This document shows, in pieces, positions 22,243 through 35,084 of a stretch of DNA of 64,000 nucleotides. The DNA is from Cryptomeria japonica (lineage: Eukaryota > Streptophyta > Pinopsida > Cupressales > Cupressaceae). The notes under the pieces are model-generated. The model ran no database searches. It saw only the letters and a list, made by a program, of their open reading frames with translations, and had not been told where the DNA came from. Position numbers and translations under genes: made by a program. Every line of letters starts with the position of its first letter. Within the stretch, counting starts at the first letter, position 1. The DNA lies in assembly GCF_030272615.1 (NCBI RefSeq), contig NC_081406.1, positions 403,448,939 through 403,512,938 on the forward strand, written 5' to 3'.

Positions 22243-24236
22243 ATGGTCTTTTTAGTGTCAATCCCATCTCCAATATTTGATGGTTTAAACTATTCTATTT
22301 GGATTTGTAGAATGGAAGTTCACTTATCCTCTCTACGGTATGATGTCTGGATGTTTGTTGTAAATGGATGCCCTAGTAAAGTCAGTCCTCCCATTCATTT
22401 AGATGCTAAAAGAAGAAACCATTGTAATGATATAGCAATGAAGGCTATACTTTATGGGTTATCTGATGATGTCTCCTCACAAGTGGATAGATGCAGATCA
22501 ACAAAAAACTTATGGGATAGATTGAAGAAGCTCTATACTACAGAACTGACTTGTGAAGGAAAAATGAGAAATGCAACTCATGTATCTATAGATGATGAAG
22601 GCAGATTTGTTTGCAGCCAAGGCAATGATGAAGAAGGAAAACACCTTTTCATGGCTCAAGAATCAGAAGATGAGAGGCACACATCTGAGAATGATCATGC
22701 AGATCACTCCTACCGGCAAGATGTGTTTGACAGTGATAATGAAGCGGAAGAAGAAGATGAAGTAGAAGTTGATCTTGAAGGAGAACTTGTAACTGCACCT
22801 GAGGAGCTTATTAAAGTGAGAAATGAATACAAGATATTCAAGAATGTTGCTATTGTGGAGCAGAACCGGTTGATCAAATGCCTTAAAGAGTCTGAGAAAT
22901 GCATCTCAGAATTGAAGACTCAACAAGAAGACACCAAGGAGTACCGGTATAAAGAGCTAGCATCTGAGCTAGAGGCAAAGGATAAAGAATATCAGCAGTT
23001 GGTTGGAGAAATGGATATTCTCTGAAATGACCTTGATAATTTTCAAGATGAGCTCAAGGTGAGAATCTAGTTTGATGGGAGTAGTGATGCCTTGGACAAA
23101 ATGTTGAAAAAGAAAAAGCATGCCAAGGACACCGGAGGATTAGGAAGTGGTGTCGGTGAATGCTCCACCAACAAGAATGTTCCCCACAATGACATTTTTT
23201 TTGTCTCCTCAAATGGAGATAACAAGGGTCAAACCTTCACAATTAGAAATGCTCTACCACAACTAGTGAAGACATACATACAAGGATGAAGACCGGTGCT
23301 GTAAGAAGGAGGAATAATGCAGATCCCAAAGGAAAAGGGAAGATGGGAGAAGATAGCTTCACCAGAAGAAAGAACATGAGAAGACAGCAGAGAAGACTTC
23401 CTATTGGTAGAAGACAAAGAAATGCTACTGCCCATAAGACAAAGCAAGTGTGGGAAAAGAAGAGATCAAATGAAAGAGATGTAGAGCATGGACAATCCAA
23501 ATTCCATCACCAGAGAAGTAGAAATGGAGATGTCATCCTGGTAAGATCTCCCCATGCATGGCAGAATAAGTTTGTAAGTTATAAACCTTTCTTCTCCAGT
23601 TATTGCTTTGCATGTAATGGTCATGGCCATAGGGCAGAAGAATGTAGAAAGGGATTTAGAAGGAACAATATAGGATCTCATAGATATTATGCATATGAGA
23701 AAAATGTATCAAGGAGTAGAAACTTGCATACTTCCTCTCCCGGTTATGCAAATAGTGTTTGTTATAACTGCAATAGATCTGGCCATCGAAGTTATGTATA
23801 CAGGAAGAAGAGATCACAACTCTATGGAAACCAGTGGAACAATCATGCTCAGTATAGTAGCAGTTATAGAAGATATGAGCAGCAAAGACCTTCATGGAAC
23901 AAGAAGAGAAGTGTACCTGCACATGCAAGGAATCCATGGAGACCAACAACTGACTACAATGGCATGATCAGAAAAGGAAGAGTAAACTGGTATGTTATAA
24001 GGTTACCCAATCATGAGATTGGCATGGATGTTGTGTGCTACTATAGCACTACTTTCAATTATGTGGCAGATCCTAGAAATGGAAGGACCCATCAACAAAA
24101 GAAGGTAAGACCTGCTCCCAAAATTGATAATGGGAGGAAGAATGAGATCAAGCGTGAATGGAGGAAGAAGCAAGAAGATGCAACCTTGGACTGGCACTAT
24201 GCATTCAATGCACATGTGATATCTCCTAAGGCTTAA
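22243..24236 (+). pseudogene. Element C Gag (copia type), broken
   Basis: From the ATG at 22243 (MVFLVSIPSPIFDGLNYSIW) the frame is open to a stop at 23025. It continues in phase past another stop to 23289, then shifts frame and stays open to 24236. The N-terminus has the copia Gag signature (FDGLNYSIW...ME...L, then LSDDVSSQVDRCRSTKNLWD). The middle is acidic (EAEEEDEVEVDLEGE) and coiled-coil-like. Two zinc knuckles follow: CFACNGHGHRAEEC (near 23610) and CYNCNRSGHRSYVY (near 23760, last Cys lost). The C-terminus is Arg/Lys-rich. It would package element RNA. Frameshift near 23286; not functional as is. Confidence 0.75.
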
Positions 24237-25390
24237 AAGAGATGCAGGACCTTAGGGGGAGTAGTACACTGATCTTATCATTCACCCCCTTAGTGGAAGA
24301 GGACACATAGAGAAACAAGCCGCTACCGGTATGAAAGAAGAAAACGAGATGGAAAGTGTGTCTAGTAGTTGCCTTGGCTACACACCTACAAATGAGAGAT
24401 GGATCACTACTGCATGTGTCAATGGATGAAAAATTTGCAATTGGAATCAAATACAAATGGAGACAACATATCAAGAGTTATAGGAAGGTTCTCTGGTACA
24501 AGAAATCGGTATAAGCAAGATGTTACTAGTATGATTGCTAACAAGTACCTGCAGGTTATGTAAGACAATGAGGTTCGAGATCATTGCATTAGCCCCAGTA
24601 GAATGTAATGAGGAGTTTATATCTCAGGTGGTGTTGATGAAGACCTGAATGACATATGATGGCCCAATTGCTAATTATACATGCATGCATCCTTTAAGGG
24701 CTAACCAGTTTAATTTATGACATGATGATAACATTGTATGGCATTGTGTACATCCAGGATCATGTCATAGGTTGTGGTGGATATAATTGAGCTAAAAGAT
24801 CATCAAATGATTGCATTTGCACAACTCAACTAGTATATGGTGAATATTGGAGCTCAGGTTTTGTACTTGATAGGCAATGAGGACCTGAGATGTATGACTC
24901 AGGGGGAGTTCAAGTGCTTATGAAGCAAAACCAACATGCTTGAACTTATGGGTGTACTATTTGCATCAACTGTAGAAGATGGAAATTGGTGTAGGAATAC
25001 CCAAGATAATTTCATGATTATTGGTATCAAAAGGGTGATGATGCAGTTTGACTAGTAGGAATATTGTATTCACTGACACATGGGCCTTCAATTGGTTTCA
25101 GTCATGCATATGCATTAGTGTTCTGGTCTGCATACACACTTGGTTGTTGAGAAATTAGTGTAAGTTGGTGGTTGTGCCCTCACTCTCCTATGTTATGACA
25201 TGAGTAGATTAAATGTATGATGGTCAAATGAGGAGATGCATTTGGTAGAGATAAAGGGGAGAAAAATCTATGTCAGTGCCCAGTAGACACAAGGAGGAGA
25301 AAATCCCTGATAGTGCCCTTTTCCATTGTTGTTAAAGGGGGAGAGAGAATATATAGTATGTTGGATACTACATGTGTTGACATCAATGAC
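24237..25390 (+). other. Element C non-coding 3' interior
   Basis: About 1.15 kb between gag and the polypurine tract. All frames are closed by many stops, and no protease, integrase or RT motif was found. Probably an untranslated region or a pol remnant beyond recognition. Confidence 0.55.
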
Positions 25391-25402
25391 AAAGGGGGAG
25401 AT
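25391..25402 (+). promoter_or_regulatory. Element C polypurine tract
   Basis: AAAGGGGGAGAT immediately before the 3' LTR start TGTTGGCATTGTG. Confidence 0.9.
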
Positions 25403-26412
25403 TGTTGGCATTGTGTTATCATTGATGTCAAATGGTATAAGAGATGTATGTGTTACACTGTCATTGATGTCACCTAGTATTGCAGGTAACTGGTAAAGGA
25501 GAGTATGTCATTTAGTACAATGACCATTGGAGTCACTAGTACACAAGTTGGTGTTTGACTTGTGTGGAAGAGATATGGATAGGGGACTGGTATTATATAA
25601 CAATCGGTAAATGATGACATATGTAAGAGAGCATGGTGTTGGTCGGTTGATTGTGATGAAGAGGGGGAATGTTATCTAAATCACATCAACACCGAAGGAT
25701 AAGTATGTATAGGTCATCGGTATGTTGTGTGGATGTCAAACAATAGGACTCCCACTGGATAATATTGCAATCACTATTTGAAGAGATGACTGACAATGAA
25801 TGTACCCCAACTAGATCACATGTGCCTATTTGAAGATATGTTGCTCAAACAGGGAAGCCACATTGATACATTGTAGGATGTAGTTGATAAGGATCCACTC
25901 CCACTGGTAAGTGGAGCTTATCTCCTATTATGAATGGAATTCATCATAGTCCTCTGAGATAAGAGAGAAGAGTAGAAGGCGGGTGATTGAATGCTCACAC
26001 TGGATGAAGAGGTGAAACACTAAGTTGCCTTAGGTGCATTAAGATTAGAGATGTGCACTGGATCTACAAAGGTTGACATGTTGAGTTGTCGGTACAGAGA
26101 AAGAAGGGTATGTTTTCCATCTTGGCAAATCGGTTAAGAGGAGGACTGGTCAAATGTGAAGAAGGTAAATTTGGTGTAGTTGTAGATAGAGGACATTGCT
26201 AGATTGAAGATGGAGTTTGTTGAAGGTTGATGACATTGTGTCATCAAGATGTTTACCAGTAAGTATGTCCACCGGTAAAGTTGACAAGGTGCATGAAGTG
26301 TTTTGGCAAGAGTGATAACCAGTGAAGGTTTTCCACCGGAAGAGAAGAAAGGTGCAAGGTTGATGACAGAATAGTTAGGGTTTAACCCATAGGGTTTGTG
26401 AATGAGTAGATG
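25403..26412 (+). mobile_element. Element C, 3' LTR, first part
   Basis: Starts TGTTGGCATTGTGTTATC and parallels 13227-14267. Solo LTR S interrupts it after AGATG at 26408-26412; it continues at 27638. Net LTR length is about 2.41 kb. Confidence 0.85.
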
Positions 26413-27632
26413 TGTTGGCCATTTGGAGGAATTGATTATGTGTTGCATTGATGTTTTGTCATTGATGTCAACACTAGCTATTTTGGATGCTTTATCGACA
26501 CCCTTCTGGTCCTAATAGGTTGTGTGGTTTTTGGTTGGTTTGGATCTGGCATAATCCCATATGCTCTAGTATGATTTGGTTATGGAATTGTCTTACTCAT
26601 GTTCATATTCAGTCAATTGTTTTGATCTAGTGATCAGATGCTATCCTGTTTGCTTGGAAGCTTGGTTTGTGGTTTCGATGAGGGTTTCACCGGCAGACCT
26701 TTGATGAAGGTCTTTGATGATATGCATGTGTTGTTGGTGCGGCTTCTGGTGGAGATTCAGGATGTTGATGGTGATCATGTTTGAGACTTGGTTGATGGAG
26801 ATTATTGTTTTAGCATGTGTGGACCTATATTGGGTCTCGGTGTATCTAGGTTATTGACTAGCTTAGTGTAACATGTGGATTGAACCTCTTGATGTGTTTC
26901 CAGGATGTCTTATGGGTTGGATATTTTTTTTTTGGTTGTAGGCCGGCATGCTTTGTAATTATGTAATTGGTTTATTGTTTGGTGGCCGACCTTATTGTTT
27001 ATGGTCAAGGGTTTGTATATATATGATGTAAGATCTCACTGTAGATCATCATGGTCAAGGGATATGGACATGTAATGTGCGAATAATGTAATATCATTAA
27101 GGCAAAGGATTTGGTTGATCTTTGGAGATCAAGTTGGGTTTATGTAAGAGGATTTAGTCCTCTGGTATTGAGCTTAACCAGAATTGTACTCAAGCATAGA
27201 AGATGTTGTCTTTTGTAGTTCATTCATTCTTCTGGATTGTAGTCTAGATTTCTATGTAGTCAGTAAGACTCCTTTTGTGATGAGCAGTGTGCTATAGGAT
27301 GTTGGCCTTCCTACAAGTGTAGGCCCCTCTATTGTAATTCACATACTTACTGCAGAAGTATTATCTGGCTATGGGTAGGCTTCCCACCATGGTTTTTCCC
27401 TTTATTGAGTTTTCCACATATAAATCTTGGTGTCATGTGGATGCTATTTATTCTATGATTATTGTTTATGCTTAATTGGTTTATTTTCTATTCTGGTATT
27501 TGGTTTAAGCATTCCGGTATTAATATATTGGGTTTTGGTAATAAAGTTTTAATTGCTTAAGGCTCTAGTAATCTATGAAAACTGATTCACACCCCCTCTC
27601 AGTTTTCTTCTGGTTAGTTGAACTATCTTACA
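26413..27632 (+). mobile_element. Solo LTR S (1220 bp)
   Basis: TGTTGGCC...TATCTTACA, flanked by perfect 5-bp repeats AGATG (26408-26412 and 27633-27637). There is no interior. Its right half carries the hairpin (27304-27325) and the GGTTTTTCCCTTTATTGAG block shared with the B1/B2 LTRs, which sets its orientation as plus. It arose by recombination between the two LTRs of a former complete element. Confidence 0.9.
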
Positions 27633-27637
27633 AGATG

Positions 27638-29036
27638 AAACTGGTTTAGGGGTTGGTCAGTGATCCTATCTAGGCCAACACATAGGCCTTTTCTAAGATG
27701 GATATCAACAAGGATACCACATGGAGTTGAGGTGGAATGCATGCACAAGTCGATGAAGTGTCTTCCCATGAGGTAGTTGGTGATAGGTCAACATTTATGT
27801 TGACTGCGTGATTCATGGGATGTGTAGCAGAGGTTTATGGCTCGAGGTCAAACAAATAACAAAGATCCAGAACAAACTTTTTTGAGAAGATAGAGGTAGG
27901 TGAAGGAAACAGCAAAACCATTCTTGGTGATCAATCAAGAAATCAACTGATAGATTAAAAGCCTGTTGCTAAATGAGGAAGGCATGTTCTACAAGGCATG
28001 ACAATGGCGGGATTGATTAATGAGTTGCAGTTCATCAATCAAGGTGATCAGATTTGATGAGATTTGATTGGATTTAGTTTACCTTGATGTCAATGAAGAA
28101 CCCTAACTACCCAAAGTTTGAATTGGTTTTTGGTGGGAAAACCAATTTATAAATATGCAAGCCAAAATTGATGGATCCTGTTGCTGAATGAGAGTGTGTT
28201 GATGTTGAAGAAGTGAAGTCAGTCAAGTGCTCAATGAGAAGAAGAAGATGAAGAGACTAAGAGTGAGAAAGAACAGGATTGAAGAGTTCAACTGGTAAGA
28301 GTGAGGCAACCGATAGTCTACCATTAAGCCTAAGAGAGAAGTGTATCGGTGGTGACTGAATTGGTAGAGAAGAGGCAAAGAGGATTGCAGAAAAGAGAAG
28401 AGCACAGTGAGAGCTAGAAGAGAATCAGTAATCTAAGAACCAACAATAATCAGATAGTAGATATCTGACTGAGTGAAGTAGACTGGTGGAGAGTAGCAAT
28501 GTAGTAGAGAGAAGAACCGACAAAGAGCTGAACTGAAAAAGAAGAAGAAGAGGCCGAATCTATAAGGTTGCAGCAGGAGATAAGGCTGTAACAGTGAGAG
28601 GGTGAGCAAAGTACTGACAGTGAACTAGATATAAGATCCGGTGGAGAGATTTGCAAAAGAGTTACAAAATTCATTTGTAACAAGACTATTACTTTTGTAA
28701 TTGAATATACTCATAGTAGACCACTGAGTTGGAGCTCGGTATAGGGGTTGGTGCCCTAAACATTGTAATCAGAGTTTCATTGTGAGGCTGGATTGGAGCA
28801 GTAGACTCCAACATCATTTCTCACCAAGGTTTTTCCCATCTTGGGTTTTCCTTGTATATGCTAATGTTATATGATATCCCTTTCATGTGTGATTGCATTT
28901 GTGATAGTCTCCCATCTAACTGGCAAGTCTTCTTTTTGTTAGATCTAATAACTGGTATACACACACAGGATAGATAAAGGGAAAGTTTGGGAACCACTGA
29001 TTCACCCCCTCTCTTAGTGGCACATTGTGTCTAACA
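27638..29036 (+). mobile_element. Element C, 3' LTR, second part
   Basis: Resumes with the sequence equivalent to 20750 onward and ends CACATTGTGTCTAACA at 29036. The following sequence belongs to copia element D. Confidence 0.85.
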
Positions 29037-29371
29037 TGTATAGGTTTCATAGTGAATTTAAAAATGCGGGGTGGTTTCTGCAATAAATACAACTCCAAGT
29101 ACTATGCAATTTAGGAACTTTTCCCATTCTTGCAGTAAATAATGGTTAGTGCTATAAATGCAATACATATGGACATAAAATTTCAGATTGTAGACTCATG
29201 CTTAGACCTGCTCCAAGTTATGAAAACAAGAATCATTTTGTTGTCCTAAGAGATATATGTAATACATTATCACTATAATGAAATTTCCCATAAGAGCTAT
29301 GAGTGTAGAAGGAAAACATTTATGTGGAATGACACCTCTTCTACCTCTTCATTCAACAAAAATGTAAAATG
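29037..29371 (+). pseudogene. Element D (Ty1/copia) gag remnant with zinc knuckles
   Basis: A decayed frame holds CYKCNTYGHKISDC (near 29152) and a second knuckle-like stretch YHYNEISHKSYEC (near 29265). B2 interrupts it at 29371; the next knuckle, CSYCQNCGHIEKNY, is at 49034 on the far side. Several stops. The 5' end of D is missing, cut by element C. Confidence 0.7.
29367..29371. repeat. TSD of B2, left copy (AAATG)
   Basis: Exact match to 49031-49035. Confidence 0.9.
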
Positions 29372-30249
29372 TGTTGGCATTATACACTCAAATGAGAATG
29401 GTTGATATTGTCATTAATGGAAACCAACTGGTAATAGGGTTCAAAGGTTCTATCGGCAACAAACTTCACCTACTGGCACCTGCAGTCACTACAAGGTTTA
29501 TTCACACTGACATCCAGTTACATCGGTAGCAGATTATACCGACAATCCAAGCCGACTTGGAAATAATATTGTTTATGCAAATTGTATTGTAATGTAACAT
29601 TATATTTGTATAGCCTACATGATGTATTGTAAAGACTCATATATGTATGAGATCTTGTAGGTCATTTGAATTGTGTGAGAGTATGTATGTAGGTATGTAT
29701 GTAAGTGGTATATGAGAGAGAATAATTGTATATGCATTTTGATGTATTTATCTTAAGAGTGAATAAGAAGCAGAGCGAACCGAAGCAAGGTTTTCACAGA
29801 GGTATCAGACAAATCTTAAATTGGTACTAAATCTAGGATTGCAGATGCTATTTTGAGCAGTACATTGTTATTAGATTTAACTGTCCAGTTGTGTAGTCAG
29901 TGAGACTCCATTTTTGTATTGAGTAGAGAGCTCTAGGCAGTTGGCCTTCCTACATGTGTAGGCCCCTATTGTAATGAGTAATATTTATTCATATTGGCCA
30001 GTGAGTAAATATTGTGGGTCACAAATCCCACCGAGTTTTTTCCCTTACTAGGTTTCCTTGTAAAAAATATCTATGTTATGGTGTGCATTGATGCTTATTA
30101 TTTTGTTTCTCTTTACTGCATTATTATTTGATTACCGATATATTAATTTGGCTTGTAAAGTTGCAAATAAGTTTAAATATTTCATCCACCAGTTAGACAC
30201 TGATTCACCCCCCCTCTCAGTGTCTTTGGGACTAACCAAGTATCTAACA
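29372..30249 (+). mobile_element. B2 5' LTR (878 bp)
   Basis: Contains GTATGTATGTAGGTATGTAT short repeats, the hairpin at 29943-29964 and the GTGGGTCACAAATCCCAC inverted repeat before the R/U5-like block. Confidence 0.9.
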
Positions 30250-30251
30250 AT

Positions 30252-30263
30252 TGGTATCAGAGC
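30252..30263 (+). promoter_or_regulatory. B2 primer-binding site
   Basis: TGGTATCAGAGC, two bases after the LTR end. Confidence 0.9.
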
Positions 30264-30320
30264 CTAGTCCTCTATTTGCAGAAGCCTACCAACTTGAGGA
30301 AGATTCTGAAACCGGTACCA

Positions 30321-31361
30321 ATGGAAAGTTTGAGACAATAGTTGGAAGGAGCTCTTGCATATTTTGATACAGAAAAATTGAAGAATATCAAACTGGAAGA
30401 TGAACTTTGATCTGCTCGAGAATTCATCAAAGCACTTCAAGATAACCTGGTCATAGCAAAGAATAAGAGAAAATAATTACATGTTTAACTGCAAAACCAA
30501 GATGATGAAGAAAAATAAACTCTCAGAGATATTGTAGAGAAATAGAGACAAGAGAATAGTAACATAAGGAATGAGATTCAAGATTTAACCATGAGACTAT
30601 GTAAGGATATTGAATATAGAAAGAGGAATGAGGAAGATTTGGCCAAAAGACTTAATGAAAGATCAGATGAATCTCTAAAGCTTAGCTATGAAAATGATAT
30701 GCTTAAAACAGATTTGATTCACATGAAACATGACAAAGAGGAACTTATGAGACAAGTTAGTACTTTGGAAAGTGAGTTGGTTGCTGCAAATGAATACAAA
30801 GACAAATTCAAGAATAGTTTAGACAAGCTTGATGATATGCTGAAAAGTCAAAAAACTGATGGAGAAACAATTGGACTTGGATTTGAACATGGAGAAAGTT
30901 TTGGAACTACAAACAATCATGATCACAACAAACCAGTAAGGCAGCCTAATGCTTATAAATTCAATGGCAAATGTTTTAATTGCAACAAATTTGGTCATAG
31001 AGAAAATCAGTGCAGATTTAGGAATAATCAGAATACAAACTCACCCACTGGTCAATGTTCCAAATGCAATAAAAATGGTCATAACTCAAATAATTGTAGA
31101 ATTAATGTGAAATGCTATGTTTGTGGTAGATTTGTACATCTATCTAATCAATGCAGAATTCAAACCGGTCAAGGTTATGTAAAAGCTATTCAAAGAAACA
31201 ATGTAGCCTATTATACATGTAACAAGATTGGGCATATTGTAAGATTTTGCAGAAGCAAGAATGTACCGACAAACAACAGAGGATCTAATGACAAAGGAAA
31301 AGAAAAGGTGAATGAAATCAAGCAAGAATTCACTAAACAATGGATCAAGAAGAGAGATTAG
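30321..31361 (+). pseudogene. B2 Gag-like protein, N-terminal stops
   Basis: Homologous to B1 Gag from the ATG at 30321. At least six stops interrupt the first 90 codons; 30591-31361 is then open (256 codons). Coiled-coil residues are followed by four knuckles: CFNCNKFGHRENQC (near 30973, complete here, unlike B1), CSKCNKNGHNSNNC, CYVCGRFVHLSNQC and YYTCNKIGHIVRFC. The fourth lacks its first Cys in both B1 and B2, so that loss is ancestral and not random decay. Confidence 0.75.
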
Positions 31362-31792
31362 AGGAATGATGAATTTGTCTCTGCACTAGTAGAATAGAGT
31401 AATCCTACACCTGCAGGAGATTCTTCATCTAACTAAGGAATAATCCTTAGGGGCAAGGAAACTAATTGAAGATCATGCATTTACCCTCAGTTGGTGGTAA
31501 GAAGTCATATTTCTTCTTTACCAGAACATATGTTGAGTATTCACTTCATTGGCGAAGTATTTAATGTAGTTGTAAGTTAATCTTTTGGTTATAAATCACT
31601 TGAATTTGTCATTTCAACTTACCAAAGCATTCAAGAATTCGAAGAGTGCATGAGTTGAGCACCAACATTCAAGAAGCGAAGCAACAAAGGTTTTTTAGAG
31701 AACCAACATTCAAGAAGCAAAGCAACAAAGGTTTTTCAGAGCATCCAAGGTTTCCACTTGCATTCGACAGTCAAAGGTATTTATCTTATGAA

Positions 31793-34700
31793 ATGGCTTC
31801 TTCATCTTCTACTCTCGAGTTCATTGCAAACCCTACTATTGTGGAAAATTTTGAGCTTCCTAGACCAGTCTTTAAGATCATCCCTAAGATAGAAAAGTTG
31901 GATGACTCCATTGGTGCATTTTCAAAAATTCTGAAAGGAGACGCATTTGCTAAAGACCCTAGGGCATACATTCACTGTAACATCAAAGATTTAGGGTCCA
32001 AAGATTTAAAGAACATGTTCATGAATGTTATCATTGAAAATCAAGGTATAGTCAAACTAGAACACAAGATTGTTGAAGATTTAGGGTTCACTAACATCCT
32101 TCACATGCCTGAATTCTCAGATGAGATTGTCCGTTATGTTCTTAGCTGAGTACACGGTGAATTTTTGTGGTTAGATTCAGTTTTCAAAATCACTAAGGAA
32201 GCAATTAAGTTTTTTACTGGTTTACCTTCTACCAGCACTAGGTCTGATAAGAAAAAGATAATTCCAAACAAATAAGTTATGAACTTAACCAATGCTACAT
32301 TTGACAACAGATCACTTAGGGTTAGTGATATAACTGACAACAATGTCAAATATGCTAGTATGGTTATTGGATACAAAGTTGCTCATACTAATAGGCTGAA
32401 TTTTGTTTCAAGTTTATGCATTCATAGTGCCAATGAGATGATTGTGAATAATGCAAAAAATGACATCTGTGAATGGTTGAAAGATGAACTGTTAGAAACT
32501 TTGAGCAAGATCAAAGGTGACAAGAAGGGAACATTCAAGTTTGGGAATCTGATTGTATGCTTAATGCTATATTTCTCAAAGGAGATTCTTGGTATTGGAC
32601 ACAAGGACTTTTCCTATAATATTTCTGCTAGAAAACATATTAAGGAGGCAATTATCGGCACAGGCTCAGATGGTAACAAACTAGTAAAAGAGTATTTCAA
32701 GAAATTTCAAGAAAAAATGAGACAAAGGGAAAGAATCCTTCAAAACATTGTAGATAAATATGACAAATAGATATGCTTTGTGATTAAAAGAGATGAAGTA
32801 TGGATGGAAGCAGTTAGACCTAGAACTGTCTGGATAACAAAGATGGGTTATGAAGTGGACACACACATCTTGGAATCTTATGCCAAGATACTCCTAGATG
32901 CTCCACCGGAACCCACTAAGAATGTCTTTGGTAATACTAAAACTATAGAGAGTGATGTTACTATGCAAAAGTAGAGGAAGAAAAGAGACAAAAGTAATTA
33001 AAGATGATTCAAAATTTGTTGAAGTTGTTAAGAAGAGATTGTTGAAACTTGATCCGATGAGAGGTGTTGCTGAACAAGAAAGAAAAATAGAACAACAACC
33101 AGTAGCACATATTTCTCCTGTGGCTACCTCATCCAATTTTGACAATGACAAGGCTGTAGAATTCAAAAGGGTGGATAGAAAGAAAATAAAACCCTCACTG
33201 ACACCTGTTCCATCTCCAAAGAAATCAAGAACACTTAGAAAGAAACAACAGGTTGTGAGAGAGCCCAATGGTTAGAAGAAGAAGGTCACACAAAAGAAGC
33301 AACCAGAATAAAAGGAACCAGACACTCTTTCACCAGCTGAACTGATAAATAAAATAACTCAGGAAGGAAATCTTAGTGATGTCAGTAAGTTCTATCATTC
33401 TTTTATTGTTTCTGATAAGGACACTTTTGAGGAAAGCATTATTTTATATCAGGACATATATAAGAAGGTTCTTATTGAGGTTGTAGATGTTCTTCCTAAT
33501 GATTTATACTTGAGACTTGAAGCAAAGAGAATGTCTATTATGAGTTAGATAAAAAATTCAAGGTTGAGGCACTATTAGCCATTCATCCTATTAATTATAA
33601 GCAAGAAATATATGACTTAATATCTGAAGCTAATATGTCTATTTTTGTGAGTGGTCACCGACAAGTTAGTCTTATGGCTGACAAAGTAAAAGAGATTGCA
33701 GATGAATCAACTGAGAAATGGGATATATTCTTTGTTGAGAAAGAGAAAAGGGAAGAGAAAGATAGACAAAAAATTGATAAATCATTTACTAAAGTATATC
33801 AAAAAATAGATAAGGGCAAGAGTAAGGTTGGAAGTGTACCTGACATCACAGTTAAGGACAACTTACTGCCACCGGCATAGGACACCCCACCGGTGGTATC
33901 AGAGGCACCGACACATGCAAAATGAGCCTGAAAAGATATCAGAGGAAGTGAAAATAGATAATGTTGATTTCGAGCCAGGCATTCTATTCACAATGAATGT
34001 TGGCACTCAGGACATCAATATTGTATTGGACAAGGAAACTACAGAAGAAAAGAAATTTGAAGCTATAAATGTTGAGAAACTTGAATCACCGGTCAAGACT
34101 ATTGACACTCAATAGAATATTGAGATACCACCAGGAATAGAAAAGGAACAAGAATAGACACAATCATAACTGGCAAAAAATAAGAATGAGGATAAGAGTG
34201 AAAATAAGAAAGAGAAAGTGGATAAGGAAGAGGTTAAGGTAATTGAACAAGTATCTGGAGAAGAGAAGAAAGTTATTGTAGAACCTAGCACTCCTCCTAG
34301 TACTTCTACTATGGATTATAGACCAACAAATGTTACTGATGTATTATTCGATTCCATAAAGAAGATAACATAATGAAATGCCTTAGCATTTAAGGCTATT
34401 GATGATTCTTTACTAATTTTGCAAATGATTACACCGGCATGGAAGGTGGATCACATTGTTGGGTCTATAGGTAAATTGGATACATTGGCCAAATTCATTT
34501 CTTCTAACATTCAAACTGTAGATAAGATAAATGAGGAGACCATTAAGGAAAGAGTTAATAAGGAGAAGGATGAATTCTTTGACAAAACAATAAAGGATTG
34601 CACACAATAGATTGATTCATTGTTACCGACATTGAATTCCACCATTCTAGAATACAAGGAATGGTACAGGGAAGCATGCAAACCTCACCACCTAACATAA

Positions 34701-35070
34701 GATATTGATGAGAAAATAAAGAAAACACAGAAAGAAATTGATGACATTGCTAACAATATGATTGATTCTTTCGAACTAACAGTTTTGGATCAAGAGATGG
34801 CTACTTATGAAGAGAAGATTGAGAAATTGGAAAGAGAGAAAGCAAGGTTAAAGATAAAAACCCAGGAGTTAAAGAACAAACTTGGTCCTAGATTGGATAA
34901 TCTGTTAACACACCGGAATGAGCTATCTAAGGCAACTATTCAAGGAGAAAGATCACCAGAGCAGTAGATGCTCTATCTCACCGGGATGATCCAGCAAACA
35001 GAGACTATAATTTTTGACAGTACAAAGTTTTTGCAAGGTCTTAACTTGGTTTTGGCAGACATTTTTCAAA
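31793..35070 (+). pseudogene. B2 ORF2: homologue of B1 ORF2
   Basis: Starts at the ATG at 31793 (MASSSSTLEFIANPTIV) and aligns with B1 ORF2 along its whole length: FLWLDSVFKITKEAIKF, ICEWLKDELLETLSKIKGDK, FGNLIVCLML (near 32540), VWMEAVRPRTVWITKMGYEV (32795-32850), the basic Ser/Pro linker, then a long Glu/Lys helical tail (34419-34967; ATYEEKIEKLEREKARLKIK). Stops and frameshifts split it into about ten pieces. Element F landed just beyond its end. No catalytic motif. A shared architecture in two separately inserted copies argues that ORF2 was once functional for the family. Confidence 0.7.
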
Positions 35071-35079
35071 TTGTATATA

Positions 35080-35084
35080 ACCGG
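35080..35084. repeat. TSD of F, left copy (ACCGG)
   Basis: Exact match to 47941-47945. Confidence 0.95.

Larger units (their letters stand above)
13227..29036 (+). mobile_element. Element C: gag-only LARD-like LTR retrotransposon
   Basis: Two LTRs of about 2.4 kb flank a 3.2-kb interior (22171-25402) with an iMet-type PBS, a gag ORF and a polypurine tract, but no protease, RT or integrase. A copia-type gag (FDGLNYSIW motif, two CCHC knuckles) points to a Ty1/copia origin. Both LTRs were later hit: the 5' one by B1, the 3' one by solo LTR S. Propagation would have needed enzymes from a related autonomous element. Confidence 0.8.
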
